From contig CAMMNR010000028.1 in assembly GCA_946498265.1 (NCBI GenBank), positions 1 to 16,392 on the forward strand: 16,392 bases of DNA, in the 5' to 3' direction. This stretch comes from an uncultured Clostridium sp. Lineage in GTDB: Bacteria; Bacillota; Clostridia; TANB77; CAG-508. Positions 1 through 6,620 of this stretch are shown here, piece after piece; the first letter of the stretch is position 1; every line of letters begins with the position of its first letter. The notes under the pieces were generated by a model. That model was given only the letters and a program-made list of their open reading frames with translations. It ran no database searches and was not told the origin of the DNA. Made by a program: the position numbers and the translations under genes.

Positions 1-73
1 TTTTTTATCAATTTAATTTTGTATTTTTTTATCAATTTTATATTGACTTTTACATATTTTTGTCTTTCATGAC

Positions 74-142
74 AAATTCCTCCTTTTTGATTTTTATTTG
101 CGGTTGGCGAACCACATTTATTATATCAAAAAGGAGGAATTT
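74..142 (-). promoter_or_regulatory. 18-bp perfect inverted repeat masking a ribosome site
   Basis: Positions 74-91 and 125-142 are perfect 18-base inverted complements separated by 33 bases; inside the loop, GGTT-GGCG-AACC (102-113) forms a second small stem. Read on the minus strand, the first arm carries CCTCC and the second carries AAGGAGG, followed a few bases later by ATG (68-70). The ribosome site would be buried in the stem. The ATG opens only a six-codon reading frame (MKDKNM, stop), so the downstream gene is either a tiny leader or has been lost by rearrangement. Confidence 0.6.
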
Positions 143-167
143 TTCTACTCATAGCTAGAAGCTTTTA

Positions 168-193
168 GAACCCCCTGTAAAACAGGGGGTTTT
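168..193 (+). terminator. GC-rich intrinsic terminator
   Basis: CCCCCTGT (171-178) and ACAGGGGG (182-189) form an 8-bp stem, extended by AA/TT, with a 3-base loop and a short T run on the plus strand. It lies just past the stop of the minus-strand sigma-like gene. Its minus-strand tail is poor in T, so it terminates better on the plus strand, although no plus-strand gene lies upstream within the window. It may be a remnant left after rearrangement. Confidence 0.6.
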
Positions 194-195
194 CA

Positions 196-483
196 TTATC
201 CAAAAATAACTGTCTGTTCAATGTCAGACAGTTTGCTTAAAGCAGTATTTAATTCAAGGCAGTTTTCAACAAGGTCAAAGTCAGTTGTTGCAGAGTTAGC
301 AACAAAATTTAAAACAGATGTGTGAGAGTTGTCATCTACAAGCATTTGTTCTTTATTTGAGATATTTACTTCCTTTTTAAAATATCTTTTGGATGATAAA
401 ATAATTGTCTTGTTTAAAAAGTTATTAAATCTTATTTCTTTTTCTTCTTCTGTAAGATTTGAATTATTTTTATACACACTCAT
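196..483 (-). CDS. Sigma-70-like factor, C-terminally truncated (Tn916 Orf7-like)
   Basis: A 95-residue protein resembling the short (about 140-residue) sigma-like factors of Tn916-type conjugative transposons. The N-terminal half has the usual pattern (LTEEEKEIRFNNFLNK, then RYFKKE), and the last residues, LSKLSDIEQTVIF, look like the first helix of region 4. The reading frame stops there, so the DNA-binding helix-turn-helix is missing and the protein probably cannot recognise a -35 box. A ribosome site (AGGAGG, complement at about 492-497) precedes the ATG. The divergent Cro/C1 regulator at 929 reproduces the orf9/orf7 arrangement of Tn916 relatives. The truncation is inferred from family length; a short natural variant cannot be excluded. 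Confidence 0.5.
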   Translation of the reverse strand: MSVYKNNSNLTEEEKEIRFNNFLNKTIILSSKRYFKKEVNISNKEQMLVDDNSHTSVLNFVANSATTDFDLVENCLELNTALSKLSDIEQTVIFG

Positions 484-928
484 TTTGTGTTCCTCCTAAA
501 TTTTAAAATTTAGGCTCATATTCCTACCTAAGAGGAACACTAAATTGAAGTATAAAAATAAAACCTCCTTTCTCACATATTTTACATATAAAAAACAAGT
601 CTATATTCCTATTTAGTTGTTATTTTAATATCATTCGTACCTTTTTTGTTTTAACTCTTTGGCATCTTCAAAATAATATTCTTCCTAAATAGGTATATAA
701 ACCTGGAAGAATTATATAAAATTAAAAGTGCGAAGTTTGTCGAAAACTGGTGCTGTATGTCGTACAAATTCATCTTTTGAAAATTGAAAAAATTGTAAAA
801 TAGTGTATTTTACTGACTTTTTATGTCTAAAAAGTTCCTATTAAAGTATTTATTTTGGCATTGCTAGGGTATGTAATATTCTTAAAAAGCAATATAAAAT
901 AGTAGCAATAGGAACAGGAGGATGTAAA
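484..928. promoter_or_regulatory. Divergent control region between sigma-like gene and regulator
   Basis: A 445-base gene-free stretch. Besides the repeat at 487-540 it holds: a start-less GAAAGGAGG on the minus strand (complement at 564-572); CCTATTTAG (608-616) with its inverted complement CTAAATAGG (684-692), the latter part of a small palindrome CCTAAATAGG (683-692); a related TATTCCTACC near 519-528; and an 8-bp stem ACTTTTTA/TAAAAAGT near 813-832. A possible plus-strand promoter is TTGGCA (855-860), 16 bases, TATTCT (877-882). The repeated CCTA/TAGG elements are plausible regulator operators; this is inference. Confidence 0.4.
487..540 (-). promoter_or_regulatory. Second ribosome-site-masking inverted repeat, enclosing a 20-bp palindrome
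   Basis: GTGTTCCTC (487-495) and GAGGAACAC (532-540) are perfect inverted complements. Between and overlapping them lies a perfect 20-base palindrome, CCTAAATTTTAAAATTTAGG (495-514). On the minus strand the arm at 487-495 forms part of the ribosome site of the sigma-like gene, so the upstream arm can mask it. The palindrome could instead, or also, be a protein-binding operator. Confidence 0.5.
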
Positions 929-1267
929 ATGATATTAGATAATATAGAAATAGGTACTAGGATAAGAAAAATAAGAGAAGAAAAATATAAAGAATCAAGA
1001 CAAGTGTTTGCTGAAAGGTGTGGACTTTCTGAAAATCATTTAGGAAAATTAGAAAGAGGAGCATTACTAATCAGCATAACTGCTTTAAATAAAATATGCT
1101 CTGCAACAGGTACAACAACAGATTATGTCCTATATGGCAATAGTGAAACAAATAATTTAAAAATAAGAAAATCAATAGATAACTTTTTAAATAGATGTAC
1201 GAAAAAACAGTTGAAATTAGTTTTTCAATTTATTTCTACTCTTGAAAGTTACTATGAAGATGACTAG
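929..1267 (+). CDS. Cro/C1-type helix-turn-helix regulator
   Basis: A 112-residue transcription regulator of the XRE family. The N-terminal 65 residues form a typical five-helix HTH domain: IGTRIRKIREEK (helix 1), the turn region RQVFAERCGLSENHLGKLERG, then ITALNKICSATGTTTDYVLYG. The rest is a short helical tail, probably for dimerisation. The start is supported by AGGAGG six bases before the ATG. A strong terminator overlaps its stop codon. It is divergent from the truncated sigma-like gene, as the repressor Orf9 is in Tn916 relatives, so it probably represses a conjugative-element promoter in the 484-928 region and perhaps its own. Confidence 0.85.
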   Translation: MILDNIEIGTRIRKIREEKYKESRQVFAERCGLSENHLGKLERGALLISITALNKICSATGTTTDYVLYGNSETNNLKIRKSIDNFLNRCTKKQLKLVFQFISTLESYYEDD

Positions 1268-1297
1268 CAGAAAGTTTTTTATCTGCTAGTTTTTTTG
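1263..1297 (+). terminator. Intrinsic terminator overlapping the regulator stop
   Basis: ACTAGCAGA (1263-1271) and TCTGCTAGT (1282-1290) form a 9-bp stem followed by seven T. The stop codon TAG of the regulator lies inside the left arm. Confidence 0.85.
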
Positions 1298-1310
1298 TTG
1301 AAAAAAAGTT

Positions 1311-1337
1311 TTGACTATGATATATTTTGTGTATAAA
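1311..1337 (+). promoter_or_regulatory. Possible promoter for the ECF sigma operon
   Basis: TTGACT (1311-1316) and TATAAA (1332-1337) are separated by 15 bases, shorter than the usual 17. A second TATAAA lies at 1341-1346. The sequence is so A+T-rich that other hexamers are possible, and an ECF-type autoregulated promoter may be used instead. Confidence 0.35.
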
Positions 1338-1462
1338 TACTATAAATAGGCAAAAATTTGAACTTTAAATTATTTAAAATATAAAATTAATTTTTATAAA
1401 TTTATAACATTTTGAAACTTTTTTATTTTTTTTATCATCTATATAAGTGAAGGAGATTAAAT

Positions 1463-2005
1463 ATGAATAAAAAATCCGTATTAAAATATTTTAGTGAAAT
1501 ATATGATAAAACTTATGCTAATACTTTGAGATATGTGATACTACATTGTAATAATATAGATGATGTTAAAGATATAATTCAAGATACATATTTAAATTTT
1601 TATAAATATTTGCTAAAAAATAAACACAAAATAGAAAGTATAGAAAATATAGATAATTATATTATAGGAATTTCAAAAAATACTTTAAAAAATTATTATT
1701 ATTCTAGAAGTAAGTCCCAAAACATTCTATCTTTTCAACAGGATAAAAATATAGAAATGATAATTGATATAGATAGCAATTTAGAATTAGACTTTGTTAC
1801 AAATGAGAATGTTAAAACTATTTGGAAATACATATATAGTAAAGGTACTACAATAACTAAAATATTCTATGCTTATTATCATTTAGGAATGAAAATAAAT
1901 GAAATTTCAAAAGAACTGCAAATAAATGAATCCACAGTAAAAAATTATATTTATAGAACAATAAAGGAATTAAAAAAAATTTTTAAGGAGGATTACAAAA
2001 AATGA
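1463..2005 (+). CDS. ECF-type RNA polymerase sigma factor
   Basis: A 180-residue extracytoplasmic-function sigma factor. Region 2 lies in about residues 10-85 (YANTLRYVILHCNNIDDVKDIIQDTYLNFYKYL is split by the usual acidic DDVKDIIQDT core-binding motif), followed by a variable linker and region 4 at about 120-175 with the helix-turn-helix MKINEISKELQINESTVKNYIYRTIKELKK. The start has an AAGGAG ribosome site. Its stop overlaps the next start by four bases (ATGA), giving translational coupling with a membrane protein that fits an anti-sigma factor. It probably responds to an envelope signal; neither target genes nor a consensus promoter can be named from this window. Confidence 0.85.
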   Translation: MNKKSVLKYFSEIYDKTYANTLRYVILHCNNIDDVKDIIQDTYLNFYKYLLKNKHKIESIENIDNYIIGISKNTLKNYYYSRSKSQNILSFQQDKNIEMIIDIDSNLELDFVTNENVKTIWKYIYSKGTTITKIFYAYYHLGMKINEISKELQINESTVKNYIYRTIKELKKIFKEDYKK

Positions 2006-3114
2006 TTAAAAATAAAATATTAAATGAATATTTAGATAAGCAATGTGATAAAGATGAAATTTATAATAATATATACCACTCAATAAAAATAAAATCTAAG
2101 AAAAAAACTTTAAATATATTATCAACTTTATTTGTAATAATTATAATAGGGATTTCAGGTGGAATAATATATGCTAAAAGAAATTGGGATAAAGAATATA
2201 GTAAATATTTGAATAGGAATATTGAAACATCTAAATCAAGTGCTAATTGGGATTTAATAAATGACAATACAGAAAATTTAGAAATGGACTATATATATCA
2301 AGATGGAATTGGTGTAAAAATTGATTCGCTATTAATTACAGATTATACTTGCCAAATAGATATTAATTTTAAATTGTCAGATAATTATATAAATCATAAA
2401 GCATTTGAATTTGGATTTGCAATATATGATGAACAAAATAATATATATAATGTATCAGAAAGACTTAAATTAGGAGCAGGCAAATTATTAGACTATGAAA
2501 AGAAATTATGCCAGGAATTAGGATTAAAATATAATCCACGTGAATATAATATGCCAAAACAATTAGCAACAGGCGTATCTCAAAATCCAATTTCTATAAC
2601 AGACGACTGTACTATTATAAGATTAGAACTAAGTGCAAAAAATCAATTGCCAAGAAGTAAAAATTTATATATTAGAATTTTTGATGTAGGATATGCTTTA
2701 GCAGATTTCAGAGATATCGACGGTGTTGAATTTAAAATTGAAAATGCGGAAGATTTTCCTTTATCAGATGCTGAATGGCAATTTGAGATAGAAATACCTG
2801 AAAAATTTTATGATAATAATTATACCGAACTTATGCTCAAAAATGATTTAGAAAACTTTGAAATAGATAATGCAATATTATCAAAAACTAATTTAGCAAT
2901 AATTGTAAATACAAATTATTCTTTGCAAAGTCTTATATCTGGAATAACTGTATCTGATGAAATGGAAAACATTTATAATATATATAAAACTGTTGATGAT
3001 AAAAAATATAAATTTATATTTAATATTGACAATGCATTAGATAAACAATTATATTTAAATTTAAATCTTCCTGAATATAACATTAATAAAAAAATACCAT
3101 TTATAAAAAAATAA
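2002..3114 (+). CDS. Membrane anti-sigma factor (DUF4179-like)
   Basis: A 370-residue, single-pass membrane protein. Residues 1-36 are a charged cytoplasmic segment that would bind the cognate sigma factor, about 37-58 is a hydrophobic segment (LSTLFVIIIIGISGGIIYA), and the remainder is a large extracytoplasmic, beta-rich region. The layout and the early external motif (DYIYQDGIGVKIDSLLITD) match proteins with a DUF4179-type domain that accompany ECF sigma factors in Bacillota. It starts inside the sigma stop codon and ends just before a terminator, so the two genes form a complete two-gene unit. The external domain presumably senses the signal; its ligand is unknown. Confidence 0.75.
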   Translation: MIKNKILNEYLDKQCDKDEIYNNIYHSIKIKSKKKTLNILSTLFVIIIIGISGGIIYAKRNWDKEYSKYLNRNIETSKSSANWDLINDNTENLEMDYIYQDGIGVKIDSLLITDYTCQIDINFKLSDNYINHKAFEFGFAIYDEQNNIYNVSERLKLGAGKLLDYEKKLCQELGLKYNPREYNMPKQLATGVSQNPISITDDCTIIRLELSAKNQLPRSKNLYIRIFDVGYALADFRDIDGVEFKIENAEDFPLSDAEWQFEIEIPEKFYDNNYTELMLKNDLENFEIDNAILSKTNLAIIVNTNYSLQSLISGITVSDEMENIYNIYKTVDDKKYKFIFNIDNALDKQLYLNLNLPEYNINKKIPFIKK

Positions 3115-3128
3115 TTTTTTATAAAAAC

Positions 3129-3155
3129 GAAAAACCATGTATTTCATGGTTTTTC
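3129..3155 (+). terminator. Terminator of the sigma/anti-sigma unit
   Basis: AAAAACCATG (3130-3139) and CATGGTTTTT (3145-3154) form a 10-bp stem with a 5-base loop and a T-rich right arm. The complementary strand also shows a T-rich tail, so it may work in both directions. Confidence 0.8.
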
Positions 3156-3216
3156 TCTATATATAAATAAAAATTTTACTTTTAGATTTAATTTTAAATT
3201 GCATAATTATAATACA

Positions 3217-3243
3217 ATGTAGGCATCAGTATGATGCCTACAT
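3217..3243 (-). terminator. Strong hairpin 3' of the minus-strand secreted-protein fragment
   Basis: ATGTAGGCATCA (3217-3228) and TGATGCCTACAT (3232-3243) form a perfect 12-bp stem with a 3-base loop. It lies about 60 bases beyond the stop of the minus-strand gene fragment and has a modest T-rich tail on that strand, consistent with that gene's terminator. A perfect TATAAT (3208-3213) precedes it on the plus strand, but no good -35 box or downstream plus-strand gene goes with it. Confidence 0.5.
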
Positions 3244-3305
3244 GTATAGGGGTTAGAAAAATTATTAACTATTTAATCAGTTACTAAATGGTGTAATAAA
3301 CTGGT

Positions 3306-3687
3306 TTAATACCATAATCCAGTTACTGTTACCCGATTATTGGTACCATTATAGGCTACCATTCGCCAGTCACCTGAAGATGGAAGTGTAAAAGTCTTAG
3401 AATAGCTAGGATTGCTACTACTAAGGGAAAAACTTGTGGCTGTCTGTCCGTTAGGTTTATACAGTACAACACTTACGCTTCCACTTGTAGAACCATATGT
3501 GGTCAAGTGACATTCGAACCTTTTAGTAAGTCCAATATAGTGATCTAAATATCCTGTATCGGATTTACTTGCCCCACTGGCAATATTGTCAAGTATGATG
3601 GCCTGTGTATCATTCAACGGAACAACGTCTGCTGTATCCATAGAACTTGTTTCATTCACAGGCTCCGCCACTGTTGGTTCAGCAGCA
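3306..3687 (-). pseudogene. Secreted beta-rich protein, 5' end missing
   Basis: About 127 residues remain. Reading back from the stop, the frame passes through AAEPTVAEPVNETSS, which looks like the end of a signal peptide (Ala-Ala before the mature Glu) followed by a mature N-terminus, but the hydrophobic part and ATG are absent. Upstream of about 3687 the frame runs into unrelated DNA and a stop at 3720-3722. The body is rich in Ser, Thr, Gly and Val (SGSVSVVLYKPNGQ, LPSSGDWRMVAYNGT), suggesting a small beta-sandwich. Its DNA is clearly richer in G+C than the surroundings. It resembles the intact secreted protein at 5028 in build, and 14 bases of the 3' flank are shared. Only a GTG without a ribosome site could start it. 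Confidence 0.6.
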
Positions 3688-4305
3688 AATAAAGAAGATA
3701 CTTTAAATGAAAGGTTTTTTTATTACGATTTATACCGTCTTATTAATGGTAAAACGGATATTTTATATATTTATTCTAAAACTATCGCTAATTATTTTGA
3801 CAAAGAAGAATCAAAGGGAAGCTATTTAATTGCAGAAGAATATATACGTAAAATTATAGCTAAGGAAAGAGATGAAAATGGATATATTACTTTACCAGAA
3901 GGAATTGCATCAGAACAAATAAAATTTTTAGAAATGTTCCCTGATATTTATGAAGCTGAAAATAATAGAATCAAAGTCAAAAATTATAATTTAACTCATG
4001 ATGAAAAATGTGCTATACTAGCTTGTCATTCTGGTAACAAATCACTAAATAACTATGCAACTGAAAATATACTTCATGCAAGATGGACTATACGTATAGG
4101 TGCTTTTTTACATGGAACTGATCCAGTTCTTATAATAAATTTACCAGATGGAGAAACCATGGAAGTTTCAAGGGAAGTAGCAGGAAAAGCATTTTCTCAT
4201 TTAGTAAAAGCTGATGCTGGTATAGGTGAAGAAAGTACTCCAAAAGATAATCCATATTTTTCTTTGGTTGAAAATACTCTAATTAAAATTTACGGAGATA
4301 TTTAA
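3688..4305 (+). pseudogene. Unrecognised protein, 5' end missing
   Basis: The frame is open from about 3586, but everything before about 3688 is antisense to the secreted-protein fragment, so the genuine part begins near NKEDTLNERFFYYDLYRLINGK and runs about 205 residues to the stop. I do not recognise the family. It looks soluble and mixed alpha/beta, with a conserved-looking core (YNLTHDEKCAILACHSGN, then DPVLIINLPDGETMEVSREV). No ribosome site or start sits at the junction. A good terminator follows. It is best read as the 3' two-thirds or so of a gene decapitated by the rearrangement at 3687. Confidence 0.55.
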
Positions 4306-4321
4306 AATATAAATTATAGGA

Positions 4322-4361
4322 GAAAGACCAAGATTTTCAATATTTTCTTGGTCTTTCTTTT
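4322..4361 (+). terminator. Terminator of the decapitated gene
   Basis: GAAAGACCAAGA (4322-4333) and TCTTGGTCTTTC (4346-4357) form a perfect 12-bp stem, followed by a T run. Confidence 0.85.
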
Positions 4362-4418
4362 ATAGCCTTTTTATGATAATATATATTATAATGCACTGAG
4401 TTTTGGAAGGAGATTCTT

Positions 4419-4805
4419 ATGAAAGAAAAAATAAAAGCTATAAGTATAGCTATAATAATTACAAGTATTTTCTTAGGTATTGGCTATTTTATAAATCATG
4501 TTTTTAACTATTTTTTGAAAGCAGAAAGACCTAATGAATTATGTGAAAAAATGCAGGAAATCAGTGATAATCAAACTCTCGTGGGTTTATCAAAAAAAGA
4601 AGTTGAAGAAACATTAGGAAAGCCAGTAGAAAGCTATAATGATGATGATGGAAATATTTATATTTATTATGGTGGAAAGATGGATACAGGCTTGTTTTGG
4701 GGTAATAAAACTATTTTCTTTGATTATCAATATTCGTGTGAATTTAGAATATTTTTCAATGAAAATGATATAGTAAAATCGACTGCCATAGAATTAATTC
4801 CTTAA
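4419..4805 (+). CDS. Membrane-anchored SmpA/BamE-like protein
   Basis: A 128-residue protein. Residues 1-10 are charged, and about 8-33 form one hydrophobic membrane segment (AISIAIIITSIFLGIGYFI). The outward part contains LVGLSKKEVEETLGKPVESYNDDDGNIYIYYGG, the pattern of the SmpA/OmlA (BamE) fold: a helix with L-S-K-x-E-V followed by a G-K-P turn and a strand pair. Gram-positive versions of this fold are common in small membrane proteins of unknown function. The AAGGAG ribosome site supports the start. A TATAAT at 4387-4392 may be its -10 box, although no convincing -35 is seen. It stands alone between a terminator and a promoter. Confidence 0.55.
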   Translation: MKEKIKAISIAIIITSIFLGIGYFINHVFNYFLKAERPNELCEKMQEISDNQTLVGLSKKEVEETLGKPVESYNDDDGNIYIYYGGKMDTGLFWGNKTIFFDYQYSCEFRIFFNENDIVKSTAIELIP

Positions 4806-4885
4806 AAAATTATCATAAAATATTAATGATTGAAGAATAAATATTTAATACTATTTATATATAAAAAATATATATTAAAAATATA

Positions 4886-4914
4886 TTTACATTTATTGTA
4901 ATTTATGGTACAAT
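4886..4914 (+). promoter_or_regulatory. Strong promoter of the secreted-protein gene
   Basis: TTTACA (4886-4891), 17 bases, TACAAT (4909-4914), with TG one base upstream of the -10 box (extended -10). Transcription would start near 4921 and leave a leader of roughly 105 bases. That leader contains a hairpin AAATAGG/CCTATTT (4953-4959 with 4966-4972). Confidence 0.7.
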
Positions 4915-5027
4915 TTAACGCAAATCTTCAATGAATCATTTTGAGGATTATTAAATAGGTTTGTTCCTATTTGATAATAGAGAAAACCCCTATAAGTCAT
5001 AGTTGATAAGGAAAGGAAAAGAGTATT

Positions 5028-5486
5028 ATGAGAAAAACAAAAATCACATCGAAACTTATGGCCTTATTATTAACCTTGACATTATCTATGGCACTTGCAA
5101 CCAGTGTATATGCGGCAGAAAATGACAATAACAAAACAACAGAAACTGCTGAAACGACATCAGCCGTACAGCCGAGAGGCATGGTTGTTGCAGGCGGCTC
5201 AACGAATTTATCCAATGGAACTGGAACAATATATCTGACACTTGATGAAGATGTCTATGGAGCAGAATTTATGTTCTCTGTAATGGGCAACCCAAGTGGA
5301 CAGTATCATTGTAATGTTGTTCGGGTAGAAAACAACTACAACTATTCTATTGGAGATGTAAGCGGAAATGGATATGGAACAACAAAATGGTGGGCTTGGT
5401 TACAAAAAGGCACATACAAGTTCTATATTTATACGACAAATCAAAACTATGGAGCTGCATCAGCAGTAGCCCAAATTTTTGACTAA
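5028..5486 (+). CDS. Small secreted protein with signal peptide
   Basis: A 152-residue exported protein of unknown function. It has a textbook signal peptide: positive start (MRKTKITSK), hydrophobic core (LMALLLTLTLSMALATS) and a VYA|AE cleavage site at about residue 29/30. A Thr-rich acidic segment follows (NNKTTETAETTSA), then a beta-rich domain with several Tyr/Trp residues (TTKWWAWLQKGTYKFYIYT). There is no LPxTG anchor or repeat, so it is probably released. G+C is visibly higher than in the neighbours, suggesting recent arrival. Promoter, ribosome site (AAGGAAAGG) and terminator are all its own. A small toxin, bacteriocin-like or adhesive role is possible but unsupported. Confidence 0.7.
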   Translation: MRKTKITSKLMALLLTLTLSMALATSVYAAENDNNKTTETAETTSAVQPRGMVVAGGSTNLSNGTGTIYLTLDEDVYGAEFMFSVMGNPSGQYHCNVVRVENNYNYSIGDVSGNGYGTTKWWAWLQKGTYKFYIYTTNQNYGAASAVAQIFD

Positions 5487-5556
5487 CTTACAAGCTTACG
5501 AATTCAAAATTTTATAGTAACTGATTAATATGTTAAACTGTGACGAATAGGGACGA

Positions 5557-5583
5557 AAAGGGAATTGCTATGCAATTCCCTTT
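5557..5583 (+). terminator. Terminator between convergent genes
   Basis: GGGAATTGC (5560-5568) and GCAATTCCC (5572-5580), extended by AAA/TTT, form a 12-bp stem with a 3-base loop. It sits between the stops of the secreted-protein gene (+) and the membrane protein gene (-) and overlaps the latter's stop codon. It may serve both. Confidence 0.7.
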
Positions 5584-6190
5584 ACTCTTTATAAGTATAT
5601 TCTTGAATATTTGGTTTTTTTACATCTTCATCTGTTACTTCATCAAATGTATAGTAAATCTTCCTAATGTCATTATCATAATTACTATATAATATTAGAC
5701 CTGTTTCTTTATCTATAAACTCTTCATAATCGAATTGTTTTATATAATAACAGTTTATTCCATTATATTCTTTACTTCCAATATAAAGTGTAGGATTAAT
5801 AGCCATCAAAATTCTAGTTCCTATATTTTCTGTAAAAGTTATTCCTATTGGTAGTCTTTCTATCATACCACCATTACTGTTAGAATATGTCTTTTCATTT
5901 GAATTATAAAAAATTAAATCCTCATTTGTATCTAAATTTTTCCAAAAAATCATATCTGAGTTATTATCAAGGTATTTAATATTTAATTTCATAATTGAGT
6001 CTTTTCTCCAATATTCCGTAATAGCATTATTACCTTCTAAATAATAATGACAATTATTTTGAGATTCATAAAATTCATTATTTTCTTGTATTTTTGATAA
6101 TATAAAGAATCTGCTAATTGCAAGAACACCCAATATGATTAATAATATAAATATTATTGTTATAATTATATGTAAAAGTTTATGTTTCAT
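5582..6190 (-). CDS. Membrane-anchored LolA-like protein
   Basis: A 202-residue protein anchored by one N-terminal hydrophobic segment (about residues 6-31, IIITIIFILLIILGVLAIS). The outer part alternates strands with a build seen in Bacillota proteins of the LolA/LppX-like fold: an early YYLEGNN strand, a MIERLP loop, then GINCYYIKQFD followed by KETGLILYSNYDNDIRKIYYTFDEV, the typical 'residue of a modified ligand' strands. The start has AAAGGAGG. A promoter with an extended -10 box lies directly upstream. Fold assignment is from pattern only; the function is unknown. Confidence 0.5.
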   Translation of the reverse strand: MKHKLLHIIITIIFILLIILGVLAISRFFILSKIQENNEFYESQNNCHYYLEGNNAITEYWRKDSIMKLNIKYLDNNSDMIFWKNLDTNEDLIFYNSNEKTYSNSNGGMIERLPIGITFTENIGTRILMAINPTLYIGSKEYNGINCYYIKQFDYEEFIDKETGLILYSNYDNDIRKIYYTFDEVTDEDVKKPNIQEYTYKE

Positions 6191-6213
6191 AATTTCCTCC
6201 TTTTATTTTTTTT

Positions 6214-6241
6214 ATTATAACATAAAATAAAAAAATAACAA
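6214..6241 (-). promoter_or_regulatory. Promoter of the LolA-like gene
   Basis: On the minus strand TTGTTA (complement 6236-6241), 16 bases, TATAAT (complement 6214-6219), preceded by TGT as an extended -10. It lies immediately before the ribosome site and start. Confidence 0.65.
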
Positions 6242-6262
6242 TATAAAACTTAGTATTTAATA

Positions 6263-6559
6263 TTAAATTTCCTTATTAGTATTTTCTATATAATTTTGAA
6301 TTATAGATATAGATTTTTTATGAATAACTTGAATGTTTTTTATATCAATATCTTTTGAAATACCACCTAACAAATATATTTTACTTATATCAGTTACACC
6401 AAAATATGAGATAAAAGCAACTGTGAATACTGTATCAATATAATTTGTATCACAGTCACCGTTATACTCTCCCCTTATTTGATTACATATATCTTGAAAA
6501 ACCTGTTTACCATGTTTTTTAAAAAATAGTTTACTAAAATCAAGACCTAGACTTTCCAT
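6263..6559 (-). CDS. Unrecognised 98-residue protein
   Basis: I do not recognise this protein. It is predicted soluble, with a Cys pair in the first half (DICNQIRGEYNGDCDTNY) and an alternating hydrophobic stretch (IDTVFTVAFISYFGV), ending in a helix-rich, charged tail. The only start is an ATG preceded by GGGTGTGG, a poor ribosome site, and an in-frame stop lies seven codons upstream, so either initiation is weak or the gene has lost its front. It follows the recombinase gene on the same strand by about 55 bases and may be read with it. Confidence 0.45.
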   Translation of the reverse strand: MESLGLDFSKLFFKKHGKQVFQDICNQIRGEYNGDCDTNYIDTVFTVAFISYFGVTDISKIYLLGGISKDIDIKNIQVIHKKSISIIQNYIENTNKEI

Positions 6560-6600
6560 ACAACCACACCCTATATATCAAACTATTACTGTACCATCAT

Positions 6601-6620
6601 TTGTAATAATATTATTACAA
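6601..6620. repeat. Perfect 20-bp palindrome at the recombinase gene end
   Basis: TTGTAATAATATTATTACAA is its own complement and overlaps the recombinase stop codon (6615-6617). Without a loop or T tail it is a weak terminator; it could be a protein-binding site. In DNA this A+T-rich, a 20-base perfect palindrome is uncommon but not impossible by chance. Confidence 0.45.

Noticed and set aside
1..38. Direct repeat TTTTTTATCAATTT (1-14, 25-38)
   Set aside because: It is low-complexity, A+T-rich and at the window edge; it could be chance or part of something outside.
3217..5528. Phase-variable inversion between the two secreted-protein genes
   Set aside because: The genes are opposed and share a 14-base flank, but no longer inverted repeat or dedicated invertase site was found around them. 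A one-time rearrangement is simpler.
6601..6620. Recombinase terminator
   Set aside because: A fully palindromic 20-mer has no loop or T tail and overlaps the stop codon, so it is listed as a repeat and not as a terminator.
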